Below, piece after piece: positions 17,909 through 26,895 of a DNA stretch of 56,309 nucleotides. A model generated the notes under the pieces. It was not told where the DNA came from and made no database searches. It saw nothing but the letters and a program-made list of their open reading frames with translations. Both the position numbers and the translations under genes were made by a program. The stretch comes from an uncultured Clostridia bacterium (GTDB lineage Bacteria > Bacillota > Clostridia > TANB77 > CAG-508): contig CAKOYQ010000011.1 of NCBI GenBank assembly GCA_934130935.1, positions 1 through 56,309 on the forward strand, written 5' to 3'. Each line of letters begins with the position of its first letter. Within the stretch, counting starts at the first letter, position 1.

Positions 17909-18460
17909 ATGGAATTTGAAAAATTATCAAAACTAACTTTAAAACAAAAAAAAGAAATCTTAGCAGATTTAATAGAATATGATGTTAGTTATTGGAAAAA
18001 AATTTTAATTTTAATGGCAATGATAGATAAAGGTGAAGATACTGAATTATTAGATTTAGTAATAGAAAATAAAATAGAAGAAATTAATTTAGCTAATAAA
18101 AAATATAATTTATTTTTAAAATACAATGAAATCAATAATACAAACCCTAAAAATTATGTTTTAGTAATGGAAAAAATCCTTAATGGAAGTAATGATACAA
18201 GGTATAGTAGGGCTTGTAAAGAAGCTTTAGAAATATTAGAATTTATACCTGATAGATATTATAATAAAATCAATAAAAAATTTATAGAAAGATTAGAAAA
18301 AAGTGCAGATAAAGTCTATAGTCTATCAATCACAAAAGAGACAAATTATAACGATTTAGACATTTTAAACGAAACAAAAGAAATTTTATCACTTGTGCGT
18401 GATAAATTCTGGAATGAAAATGGAAAATTTATTGACATTATAGAAATTTTTAATAAGTAA
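17909..18460 (+). CDS. Unknown protein with a C-terminal paralogue domain
   Basis: The 183-residue, charged, mostly helical protein has no membrane segment. Residues 1-85 are unlike anything recognised. Residues about 95-175 (YSRACKEALEILEFIP, then KKFIERLEKSADKVY and a final RDKFW) match the pattern of the 147-residue protein at 19876-20319 and of the decayed gene at 41.2-41.5 kb: Y-x-x-A-x-x-E-x-x-x-x-L, K-I-x-K-x-F/M-I/M, then F/Y-W. It has its own promoter and GGAAGGGAG before the ATG. Function unknown. Confidence 0.75.
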   Translation: MEFEKLSKLTLKQKKEILADLIEYDVSYWKKILILMAMIDKGEDTELLDLVIENKIEEINLANKKYNLFLKYNEINNTNPKNYVLVMEKILNGSNDTRYSRACKEALEILEFIPDRYYNKINKKFIERLEKSADKVYSLSITKETNYNDLDILNETKEILSLVRDKFWNENGKFIDIIEIFNK

Positions 18461-18461
18461 A

Positions 18462-18507
18462 GAGGAAATATATGAAATCTTAAGGAGAGAGTATATAATA
18501 TTTCCTC
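18462..18507. repeat. Inverted repeat GAGGAAATAT after the 17909 gene
   Basis: GAGGAAATAT (18462-18471) and its exact complement ATATTTCCTC (18498-18507) flank 26 bases that contain two ribosome-binding-site-like GGAG/GAGG motifs and an ATG with an immediate stop. No T run follows, so it is a weak terminator at best. It may be a remnant of a gene start. Confidence 0.4.
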
Positions 18508-18516
18508 AAGTCCTAT

Positions 18517-18999
18517 TTATTTTTTTATTTCATTTGCATCATATTTTTCATAAAACCAATCTGCACTTTCATTGTATTTAATTGGGTTGTCCGCTTTTTC
18601 TAAATCTTTATTTATTGCAAACAATAGTAGCATATAAAGTATTGATAATAATTCTCCTATAAAGAATTCATAGCCTAATATTATAATATCAGCCCAATCC
18701 TCTATAGTAGATAATAAAATTATAAAATCATATATTAATATCCAACAAATTGGTACCATTGAACAAATAAGATATCTCTTTGATCTTATTTCATCATATT
18801 TTCCCATATAGCTTTTTGAAATCAAAAGAAATATTAGTGAAACTATCTCAAAAACTATCCCAAAATCAAATTGTCCCATTATAAGAGGCATAACATATGT
18901 TAATATACTTATAATTATCAATATAATAGGAAATTTTGTTGTATTATTTGCTTTATCCATATTAACTTTTTTTATAAACTTTTTTTCATCATCAGTCAT
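18517..18999 (-). CDS. Four-helix membrane protein, unknown function
   Basis: The 160-residue protein has a basic cytoplasmic N-terminus (about 20 residues), four predicted membrane helices (about 24-42, 46-62, 75-97 and 108-130) and a charged C-terminal tail (NESADWFYEKYD). No motif is recognised. AAAGGGGA lies 9 bases before the ATG. It follows another unknown membrane protein gene on the same strand after a short gap. Confidence 0.65.
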   Translation of the reverse strand: MTDDEKKFIKKVNMDKANNTTKFPIILIIISILTYVMPLIMGQFDFGIVFEIVSLIFLLISKSYMGKYDEIRSKRYLICSMVPICWILIYDFIILLSTIEDWADIIILGYEFFIGELLSILYMLLLFAINKDLEKADNPIKYNESADWFYEKYDANEIKK

Positions 19000-19049
19000 T
19001 TATAAATCCCCTTTACTGTTTCTTTATTATTTTCTAATTTTTGAACAAT

Positions 19050-19767
19050 TTAATATCGTATATTTTGTTCTTCATCAAATAATATTAGGTCATCCTTATT
19101 CATCCTAATTTTTTTATTATGAATTTTGATTACTTTTTGCATTTGAAATATTAGAAGAATATTAAGTAGAAGATGAAGTCCCAGTGTTGCATATGTTTTT
19201 ATTTTAAAAATATTATATAATTTCATACATTGATCAACGTAATATTCTTTTTCAGATTTTATACTCATTCCAGTTAAACTCATGTTTATTTTTGATTTAG
19301 TATCAGAATCTTCACCAATGTTTTGGCCTGTATATAACTGTTCAAATTGCTCTTTTGTGTACGTTGTATCTAAGTGTAACTTTATTCCCAAAAACACTAA
19401 CATTGTAATTATAGAAATCACAAAAATAATCATTAGTCTTTTAATTAGTATTGATTCATTTTTCGAAGACAAATTTGTTATTATAGTTGCACCTAATAAT
19501 ACAAATGTTATTATCAAATGAACATTTAGAAATGTTTTTTTTACACTTTCTATTGGGTCTATAATTGTAGACTTATATGTAACCACATATGCTATCACTC
19601 CAACTATTAAAATTATAAATGTTAATATTATTGACATGGCTACATATGTATTATCTAATGGAACATAGTAGTAAATTCTGTGGTGAAAAGAATAGTGTCT
19701 AAAAAAATCCTCCTGATTCCAATTACCAGAATTATTATCTTGGTCACCATCTATATTATTAAGCCAT
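19050..19767 (-). pseudogene. Membrane protein gene with a frameshift at its third codon
   Basis: The uninterrupted frame from 19637 encodes 195 residues with four membrane helices, but its ATG has no ribosome binding site. The same frame stays open upstream for about 43 more codons (reading ...NNIDGDQDNNSG, then NWNQEDFFRHYSFHHR) until just after an ATG at 19767 that has a perfect AAAGGAG. That ATG runs into TAA after two codons. Removing one T from GGCTTAAT joins the two into one protein of about 238 residues. So either a single-base insertion broke the gene, or the assembly has an error there. Function unknown. Confidence 0.6.
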
Positions 19768-19837
19768 TTTTTTCTCCTTTCTTATATATTCTTATCTCTA
19801 AAAGTATTCTAGCATATTATAGCACTTTTTGCAATGT

Positions 19838-19868
19838 AAAAAAGCATCCCTAATCTTGTAGGGATACT
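19838..19868 (-). terminator. Terminator of the 22.9-19.9 kb run
   Basis: On the minus strand a 9-bp stem AGTATCCCT/AGGGATGCT (one T-G pair) with an 8-base loop is followed by a run of six T. It starts 8 bases after the stop of the 147-residue protein gene. Confidence 0.85.
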
Positions 19869-19875
19869 TCTATTT

Positions 19876-20319
19876 TTAATGTTTAAACAATTTTTTAACA
19901 ATTTTCTTGATTTTAGAAAAAATTGAGTTTTCTTTATATTCTATCATTTTAACTTCTTCAACATTTTCTTTTTCTAATCCTTTTTGTTTGTTTTTAAACA
20001 AAGAATCAGGATTATATTTTTTTCTTAGCTCATCTTGATACTTTATTTCATTCTCTTTTAACTTTTTGTCAAATTCTGTCTTTTCTTTGGCATTACACCA
20101 AAATTTTTTATTTATCACAGCTAAAATACCTATAGTTTTATCTTTTAATTTCATATCTTCTATATTTTTGGTATGATCCAAATTAGATATATATGTTTTA
20201 GAAGCATTTTTTCTTAAAAAATCCATAAATCTTTTAGATATTTTATCAACATCTTCACTTCTTGTATGTTCTAATACATCTAAAGTTTCTGCAATAGCTT
20301 CTCTATATTCTTCATTCAT
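19876..20319 (-). CDS. Small paralogue-family protein with basic tail
   Basis: The 147-residue protein is highly charged and helical. Residues 1-110 are the family domain: YREAIAETLDVLEH at the start, KISKRFMDFLRKNASKTYI, then KKFWCNAKEKTEFDKKLKENE and RKKYNPDSLFK. The last 25 residues (SIFSKIKKIVKKLFKH) form a basic amphipathic helix that could touch a membrane or nucleic acid. Related sequences are at 17909-18460 and, decayed, at 41239-41480. I recall such proteins as common in gut clostridial genomes, but I know no function. It ends a three-gene run and is followed by a terminator. Confidence 0.75.
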   Translation of the reverse strand: MNEEYREAIAETLDVLEHTRSEDVDKISKRFMDFLRKNASKTYISNLDHTKNIEDMKLKDKTIGILAVINKKFWCNAKEKTEFDKKLKENEIKYQDELRKKYNPDSLFKNKQKGLEKENVEEVKMIEYKENSIFSKIKKIVKKLFKH

Positions 20320-20339
20320 TATTATTTTTATCCCTCCAT

Positions 20340-22379
20340 TTATCTTTGGTCATCATTTTCAACATATTGTCCGTCAATCCATTGGCCACCTGCCAATGTT
20401 CCTTGTGTTTCCTCATATTGGCCTTCTCTTGCATTTTCTTCTAAAAATTTAGATATTTTTTCAGCACTATGTTCTTTATCTCCATTATGTTTTTTAGAAT
20501 TCTTTAACTTTTTTTCTTTTTTGTCTTGTCTGCTTACAGCTCTTTCAACTTTTTCCTTGTAATTTCTATTTATGATTTCTTTAGCCTCTTTCTCCCAATT
20601 AAATTGATCAAATTCGTGTTCTTTTGAATCTTCATGTTCCAGATTTGGATATCTCAATTTGTTTTGTTCTTTTAAATTTTGAATATCACTAGCTGATGCT
20701 ACAGATAGAGTACCATTATTAATCATCTCTGTATATTCATCATAATATTTTTCTTCATCTAACTTTCCAATTATATCAATTCTACTTACATCTCCACCCA
20801 TCTTTAAAAACCTTAGATATGGAATTACATCCAATAAATTTCCTTCTTTATCATATGCAACTATCATATCATAATCTGTGTTTTTTTCTTCATTAGGTTC
20901 ATCAATGAAACAATGTTCATTTATCATATTTTCAGACAAATATACTATTTCATTATCTGGGTTTGTTATAATGTTACTCATAAATTTTTCATTTTTTTCT
21001 TTATAAATTATACTTTGAACTCTTGAACTTCCTAATTCTAATGCAGATTCGCCATATTCATCCATTAAATGTTTTATAAAATCTTCATCATCTCTAAGAT
21101 TATCACCTAAACGACCACGATATTTTGATATTGGATATATTTCTGCATATTGCATAACTTGACTAGCATTAGCCCAATCTACACTTTCTGGATCAATGTG
21201 TCTGAGTTCTAATTCAGGCTCTTTTAAACCAGTTTCTAAAAAGAATTTGTCCATAGCTTTAATTACATCAGCATCTGACGCCTTTACAGCTTGTCTATTT
21301 TTAACTTTAAAACTTGAGTCATAGTCATTTTCTACTTCTTCAATTTCATCATAATCACGAAAATATTGATACCTTTCTTGTATAGAACCTTCTGGTAAAA
21401 CCTCTATTAGTTTATCCATGATTTTTCTTTCTTCTGATCCCTTCTCTGTTTCAGCTCTATAATGATTCAATAGTTTTACTATTCCTACTGTTTCTCCAGA
21501 ATATCCTACTGCAAGATTCATTGCAGAATTACATATTTCAGGATACATTTTAATAAATTCAGCTAAATCTGCAATTTGTTGTGTACTTAACTTTCTATTA
21601 ATTGTTTTTTCATCATATCCCTCTAAAATTTGAAAGCTACCGTTATAGTCATAGTCCCTTCCTAAAATTTGATCAAATAAGTATTCTTCAAGTATTGGAT
21701 CTATTTTTTGTTCTTTCGGTTCATCAATCAGTTTATTAGATGCTTTATGAGCAATTTCAGATTGTAATTCTACTAGTTCTTTAGTTATTGAATCTCCCCC
21801 TTGATATAATTTCTCAGTACCATCTTTAGATATATATTTACATCCATCTTGAAATAAAAGATTATCTATACGAAAAGATGATTTTCCTTTATCCTCCGTG
21901 TATATATAAAATTCAAAATCCTCTCCAAATAAATCTTTATTAATACCATTATGCCCGTCAGAAAATAAATAACTCACTGCTGATGCTATATAATCATTAC
22001 CTTCTAAAGTCATTTTTTTATCAAAATCTAACTTTATGTCATAACCTTGTGAATTATGAGGTTTGAATAATCTATGCGGCCTCATTTCTTCTGATTTATT
22101 TACATAGTCTTTATATTTGGTAACTATAATATAATCTAAAATGTCTCCTTTTTTTTCAACATTTGGCATTAAACTATTGCATAGTTCTTCATCTAATTCA
22201 ATATCTTCTCCTATACATATCATTGCAGTCTTTGCATTAACTTCTGCAATAGCCATTATTACATCTTTATCATTTTTCAAATCATTACTAAGATTTGTTT
22301 CCAAGTCCTCTAAGTTTATTCCATTTCTAATTGCTTGAAGAACTTGTTGTTTGTTTGCATAATTTACTTGTTCTTTCAT
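20340..22379 (-). CDS. Large acidic cytoplasmic protein, unknown function
   Basis: The 679-residue protein has no membrane segments and is acidic. Residues about 5-65 (KQQVLQAIRNGINLEDLE, LKNDKDVIMAIAEVN) loosely resemble DUF4116-type repeats, which count off N-D-K-x-V blocks. The middle is mixed helix and strand. The last 90 residues are charged and low in complexity (RQDKKEKKLKNSKK), then end in a Gly/Gln-rich tail (GTLAGGQWIDGQYVEND). The ATG at 22379 follows TGGAGG; a longer frame to 22394 starts before this site. It lies between two other unknown genes with gaps of 20 and 47 bases. Confidence 0.65.
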   Translation of the reverse strand: MKEQVNYANKQQVLQAIRNGINLEDLETNLSNDLKNDKDVIMAIAEVNAKTAMICIGEDIELDEELCNSLMPNVEKKGDILDYIIVTKYKDYVNKSEEMRPHRLFKPHNSQGYDIKLDFDKKMTLEGNDYIASAVSYLFSDGHNGINKDLFGEDFEFYIYTEDKGKSSFRIDNLLFQDGCKYISKDGTEKLYQGGDSITKELVELQSEIAHKASNKLIDEPKEQKIDPILEEYLFDQILGRDYDYNGSFQILEGYDEKTINRKLSTQQIADLAEFIKMYPEICNSAMNLAVGYSGETVGIVKLLNHYRAETEKGSEERKIMDKLIEVLPEGSIQERYQYFRDYDEIEEVENDYDSSFKVKNRQAVKASDADVIKAMDKFFLETGLKEPELELRHIDPESVDWANASQVMQYAEIYPISKYRGRLGDNLRDDEDFIKHLMDEYGESALELGSSRVQSIIYKEKNEKFMSNIITNPDNEIVYLSENMINEHCFIDEPNEEKNTDYDMIVAYDKEGNLLDVIPYLRFLKMGGDVSRIDIIGKLDEEKYYDEYTEMINNGTLSVASASDIQNLKEQNKLRYPNLEHEDSKEHEFDQFNWEKEAKEIINRNYKEKVERAVSRQDKKEKKLKNSKKHNGDKEHSAEKISKFLEENAREGQYEETQGTLAGGQWIDGQYVENDDQR

Positions 22380-22426
22380 AAATAATACCTCCATTTTTTC
22401 TTTAATACTAATTAATCATCTTTTGC

Positions 22427-22909
22427 TTATTTTTTATAAATATTTTTATTTATAACATAATTAATAAATGTTGATAATTCATCTTTTATCTTTTCTGAAT
22501 AAGATAAATATTCATAAGCTAACGAATCACATAAATAACCTAAATTAATTAAATGTTCATCAAAATTTAAGTCTATCATAATAATTTCATCTTCATTATC
22601 AAACATTCTCTTGTCAATTAGTTCCTCTACATTAAATTTTAAATAATCTTGTCCTTTTATCTTATCATTAAATAATTCACTATCTTTCTTTACAATTATA
22701 TCTGCTACATTTCCATCAATATCAATAACTTTATATCTAAAATAGTCAATATTTAACTCTCTTTTTAAATAAGTAATTAGTTTATCAGTAATAAAACTTT
22801 TATCTTGATATAGTATTTTTCTAACCTTATCTAGTGCTCTCTTATCTTGTTCTAACTTTAATGATGCAACAGACTCCATTTCTAATAGTTTTTGGTATGA
22901 TTGTATCAT
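22427..22909 (-). CDS. Unknown 160-residue protein
   Basis: This acidic soluble protein is predicted to be mostly helix with a central strand region (KVIDIDGNVADIIVK, EIIMIDLNFDEHL). No domain is recognised. AAGGAAAGGA precedes the ATG. It is the first gene of a likely three-gene transcript with the 679- and 147-residue proteins, which ends at the terminator at 19.84 kb. Confidence 0.6.
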   Translation of the reverse strand: MIQSYQKLLEMESVASLKLEQDKRALDKVRKILYQDKSFITDKLITYLKRELNIDYFRYKVIDIDGNVADIIVKKDSELFNDKIKGQDYLKFNVEELIDKRMFDNEDEIIMIDLNFDEHLINLGYLCDSLAYEYLSYSEKIKDELSTFINYVINKNIYKK

Positions 22910-22995
22910 TTTTTATCCTTTCCTTATTCATATAACTGAATAAATTATACAATATTTTTAAGCATCTGTAAAATTAATTATTCTAATCTTAATTA

Positions 22996-23880
22996 TTAGT
23001 TTTTCTTATAGTGTTTTTTTATTTCTTTTACCAATTCCACAGTTGCTTTGTTAGACATACTTTTCTTTAGTGTTGCTATCCCTTCTTCTAATGTGTCTTT
23101 ATTAATTTCTTTTATAATTTTAATATTATCCTGGATATCTTCTATTGCTTCTACCTTTGCAAATCCAATTCCTACATTATTTATAACCATTCTTTTCATA
23201 ATTAATGTACTGGATGCTTCATAATTTGAATGTATTTGAATATTATTTTCTTTAATGTATTCATTTAATATTTTGCTTTTTGATGAATATGCTTTTGGTA
23301 ATATAAATTTACATTCATCAATATTTTCTATATTTTTTTCTTTAGCATAATTTTTACTGCAAAAGAAACAATATCTTGATTTCTTTAATGGTATAACTTC
23401 AATATTTGAATATTTATTTAATTCAAATGGCAGATTTAATACAACTAAGTCTAGTTCTCCATTTGCTAATTTTTGTATTAGACTATCTGTAATACCACTA
23501 TTTATTGCAATATCTATATCTGGATATTTTTTTATAAATTCTAGCATAGGATTTATAATTAGAGAATTCACTAATGAGTTTCCTCCACCAATTCTTATTT
23601 TCCCCTTTTCAAGGTTTATATATTTTGAAAATATATTTTCAGCATTATTCATTTTTTCTATACTATCATTTATATATTCATATAAGTTTCTTCCTTCTTC
23701 TGTCAATTCTACTCCATTTTTGTTTCTGTAAAATAATTTGCCTCCTAACAATCCCTCTAGCTTTTGTATTGATTGTGTAATTGCTGATTGAGAAAGATAC
23801 ATACTTTTAGCAGTTCTTGAAATATTTTTATATTTTACTACTTCGCAAAACACTCTATATAATTCTAAATCTGTCTTCAT
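22996..23880 (-). CDS. LysR-family transcription regulator
   Basis: The 294-residue protein has an N-terminal winged helix (ELYRVFCEVVKYKNISRTAKSMYLSQSAITQSIQKLE), a linker helix and a two-lobed effector-binding domain from about residue 90. The length and layout are those of LysR regulators. GGAGGGG lies 5 bases before the ATG. It follows the Csx3-like gene by 34 bases and the glucanotransferase gene is one further upstream, so it is in the same run. It may regulate this run or a distant target; no divergent partner gene is present. Confidence 0.9.
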   Translation of the reverse strand: MKTDLELYRVFCEVVKYKNISRTAKSMYLSQSAITQSIQKLEGLLGGKLFYRNKNGVELTEEGRNLYEYINDSIEKMNNAENIFSKYINLEKGKIRIGGGNSLVNSLIINPMLEFIKKYPDIDIAINSGITDSLIQKLANGELDLVVLNLPFELNKYSNIEVIPLKKSRYCFFCSKNYAKEKNIENIDECKFILPKAYSSKSKILNEYIKENNIQIHSNYEASSTLIMKRMVINNVGIGFAKVEAIEDIQDNIKIIKEINKDTLEEGIATLKKSMSNKATVELVKEIKKHYKKN

Positions 23881-23914
23881 TTATTCCCCTCCAATTATAT
23901 ATTTCAATTCTATT

Positions 23915-25309
23915 TTATCTCCCCTCTGCACTTTTGCTTTCTTCTTCAACACTTCTATTCTCTGTACTAACAACTGGAGATTCACTTTTTTCTATCTTAA
24001 CATTTGGTACTGGTGTCTTTATAGCTGTAACTATTTCTTTTAATTTTGATAAAAATCCTCGTTTCTGTATAGATGTTGGTAGTTTTGCTTTTTGTTTTTC
24101 TTTTTTATCTTCAAAATATTGATTGATATCTAAACCATTAACTCCATCAACAATTTTTCCCAATTCTTTTTCATCTATTGACGATATACATGTAAAACCT
24201 TTTCCTGGTTGAAATGTGAAAATCCTATTTGCATCATAACTATTGCTAATTGAAGTTAATAACCAAAGTGGCAACCTCCCTGATAAATACAAATTCTTCT
24301 TTTCTTTTATTTGTGGCAATATACATTTTTTATAATCTTCAAGTGAATATTCCTCTTTTGTTATATCTATATCCATAAAAATATTTTCTCTATTTTCTAA
24401 TATATTATAAGCTAGTCCTTCTGAAGACTTTACATTCTTTTTCTTTGGTAAATTTCTAATAGGTATGTACTGCATTGACCTAATATCATATGCACTAATA
24501 TCTTTAGCTCCTTGTTGTTTTGCTGCTTTACAAATCGCTGCTAATGCAAAATTTGCTCTTACACCATTTATTCTAACTGGTTCATCTGGTTTAATCTTTT
24601 GTTTTATTGATTCATATATAAGAGGAATAGCACTCTCTTTCCACCTTACTTTTTTTATTGGTGTTCCATCTTCTGTTAATATTTCTTTTCCATATCCCAA
24701 CTCAAATCCAAGCTCTGTGTCATCAATCATTACCCCTGCCAATCTTTTAGGTTCTACGTCTGAGTGTTCTGCATACTTACTCTTTTTTACTATATCTGAT
24801 ACCATCGCTTCTATTATTGATGAATCTTTTAATAATTGTCCTCTTTCAAGTCCAACTACTTTTCCAGAAAGAAATGGTTCCCTTGAATATATTTCTTCTT
24901 TTCCTTCAAGACTAGAATCTAAGCACCCAACACATTGTAATCCTAATTTTTGTCCAAAATCCAACCATTCCTGTTTCTTTGTATCATCACTACTTAGTAC
25001 AACAAAACTATCACAATGTTTAAAAACTTGCTCGTTCTCTTTTGACATAACTCCCCCAACATCAACTAGAATTATTTTGTTTTCTTGTTTATCTATTGCT
25101 TGACAAGCTTTATCTATAAATGATTTTGTGAATTTTCCTTTTTTCCTTACTATACTTGTTTCATTCTGATTTTGATTATTGCTCCATGTACCTTCTCCAT
25201 CTGGACACGCTCTAATTATTGTATAAGCATCTGAAGGTAATTTGTCTATTAAATTTGCAATAAATACACTTTTTCCAGAATGAGGTGGACCACAAAATAT
25301 TATTTTCAT
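23915..25309 (-). CDS. P-loop protein with two Csx3-like domains (no CRISPR nearby)
   Basis: The 464-residue protein has three parts. Residues 1-175 are a P-loop domain with GPPHSGKS (7-14), ACPDGEGTW (34-42) and VDVGG (82-86). These motifs match, from memory, the P-loop part of cyanobacterial Csx3-AAA fusions. Residues about 200-284 contain RINGVRANFALAAICKAA and YDIR (274-277), like the ISG...YDPR core of Csx3. Residues about 310-377 contain LSGRLPLWL (342-350), a Csx3 hallmark, but the strand that should hold D and R reads FQPGKG and the later H is S. Csx3 degrades cyclic tetra-adenylate in type III CRISPR immunity; here the catalytic histidines seem missing in both copies. The last 65 residues are low complexity. 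Between malQ and a LysR gene. Confidence 0.75.
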   Translation of the reverse strand: MKIIFCGPPHSGKSVFIANLIDKLPSDAYTIIRACPDGEGTWSNNQNQNETSIVRKKGKFTKSFIDKACQAIDKQENKIILVDVGGVMSKENEQVFKHCDSFVVLSSDDTKKQEWLDFGQKLGLQCVGCLDSSLEGKEEIYSREPFLSGKVVGLERGQLLKDSSIIEAMVSDIVKKSKYAEHSDVEPKRLAGVMIDDTELGFELGYGKEILTEDGTPIKKVRWKESAIPLIYESIKQKIKPDEPVRINGVRANFALAAICKAAKQQGAKDISAYDIRSMQYIPIRNLPKKKNVKSSEGLAYNILENRENIFMDIDITKEEYSLEDYKKCILPQIKEKKNLYLSGRLPLWLLTSISNSYDANRIFTFQPGKGFTCISSIDEKELGKIVDGVNGLDINQYFEDKKEKQKAKLPTSIQKRGFLSKLKEIVTAIKTPVPNVKIEKSESPVVSTENRSVEEESKSAEGR

Positions 25310-25334
25310 TTTTAGTCATTCCCTCCATATTTAT

Positions 25335-26654
25335 TTAATAATCTTTTATTCTCTCTTTTAAGTTATCAAAATTCATCAGCTTCCAAGACCAATTTTTATC
25401 ACTCTCTGTTCCTGGAATATTTATCCTTGAATTTTCATCTAGTCCTAAAATATCTTGCACCATAATAACTGACATCTGTGCTTTACATTTAGATAAATAT
25501 TGCATAATTCCAATATTTACATTTATATCATAACATTCATTTTTCCTTAAAAATTCTTTTAATTTATTTTTATAATCGTCATTAAGGGTTTTATACCAGC
25601 CATAGATGGTATTACAATCATGGCTACCAGGAAAAACTAATACATTTTCGTCTTCATTGTCTCTATCATACAAGTTATCTAAATCAATCGAAAATTGTAA
25701 TATTTTTTGTCTTGTAAATCCATAATATTTTCTCAACTTAACGGTTTCTTCTCGAATTTCTCCTAAATCTTCAATTATTAAATCTTTTATATGTATATCC
25801 TTGTCTTTAAATAGCTCATTAAAAAAGCCATAACTTACTCCATCAGCATAAAATCCTTCTTTTCCTGTTTTTCCTATTGGAATTTTAAAAAATGAATCAT
25901 AGCCTCTGAAATAATCAATTCTAACTTTATCAAAAATTTTTAAATAATATTTAAATCTCCTTATCAAATATTGGTAATTATCTTTTTTTATATTTTCTAT
26001 ATTATATACTGGATTGTTCCATTTTTGTCCATTCTCATTAAAATAATCTGGTGGTGTTCCTGCTTCAAATAAAAATTCTCCATTTTCCATTTCAAAACAT
26101 TCTGGATGGTATTTTGTTTCTACAGATTCAAACACTGGATATGCTGGCATATCCCCAATTATGTAGACATTCTTTGAATTAGCATACTGCTTCAATTCCA
26201 TCCATTGTTTATATAAAATGTATTGAATAAATAAATGATATTCTTTAGATTCCTCTGTCTTTTCACTTATAAATTCAGCATATTGATTAATTTCTTGTAA
26301 TTGTATAAACTCTTTATATTCTTTATTTTCCTCAAAATTATTAAATGCTTCTTTATAATATTTTTCCTTAAAATTATCATATATTACCCTATCTTTATTT
26401 TCTCTTGTCTCTGCATCTCGTATTAATCCCTGTTCTTTTAGTTTATCTAAAGAAATATAATCCTCTTCTAACGCATAATAACTTATTGGAGAATATGGAT
26501 GTTTATTACATTGGTTTATTGGTAATATCTCCCAATATTTTATATTATTCTCACTTAATATATCTATAAATTCATATGCTTCATATCCAAAGTCTCCAAT
26601 TCCATATTTACTTGGAAGTGAGTATATTGGAAGCAAGATTCCCTTTTCTTTCAT
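25335..26654 (-). CDS. malQ: 4-alpha-glucanotransferase (GH77)
   Basis: The 439-residue amylomaltase family protein transfers glucan chains between malto-oligosaccharides in glycogen or maltose metabolism. The N-terminus GILLPIYSLPSKYGIGDFG is typical. The three catalytic acids are in place: nucleophile D in RIDYFRGYD, acid/base E in IIEDLG and D in GSHDCNT. Family motifs differ slightly (RIDHFR is usual; THDNDT is usual). It is about 60 residues shorter than most MalQ. Ribosome binding site AAAGGAA precedes the ATG. It starts a run with the Csx3-like gene (25-base gap) and a LysR regulator. Confidence 0.93.
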   Translation of the reverse strand: MKEKGILLPIYSLPSKYGIGDFGYEAYEFIDILSENNIKYWEILPINQCNKHPYSPISYYALEEDYISLDKLKEQGLIRDAETRENKDRVIYDNFKEKYYKEAFNNFEENKEYKEFIQLQEINQYAEFISEKTEESKEYHLFIQYILYKQWMELKQYANSKNVYIIGDMPAYPVFESVETKYHPECFEMENGEFLFEAGTPPDYFNENGQKWNNPVYNIENIKKDNYQYLIRRFKYYLKIFDKVRIDYFRGYDSFFKIPIGKTGKEGFYADGVSYGFFNELFKDKDIHIKDLIIEDLGEIREETVKLRKYYGFTRQKILQFSIDLDNLYDRDNEDENVLVFPGSHDCNTIYGWYKTLNDDYKNKLKEFLRKNECYDINVNIGIMQYLSKCKAQMSVIMVQDILGLDENSRINIPGTESDKNWSWKLMNFDNLKERIKDY

Positions 26655-26895
26655 ATTTTCTTATGTTCCTTTCTCAAAATTTAATCTTATCTATTAAATT
26701 CCTACTCTCTCTTTAAATCTATATTACAAAATATATTTTACCTTAACTCTTATTTTAAATCAATAATAAATTTATAAATTTTCTATCTTGTCATAATATT
26801 ATAAACAATATCATACAATAATACTAATCTACTTTGATGTTCCTCAATTATACTACCTTTGGAAAAACAAAAAAAATAATTTTGGGAGGATTTTT

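Noticed and set aside
24465..25103. 212-codon plus-strand open frame opposite the Csx3-like gene
   Set aside because: No ribosome binding site, antisense to a gene with clear domain motifs.
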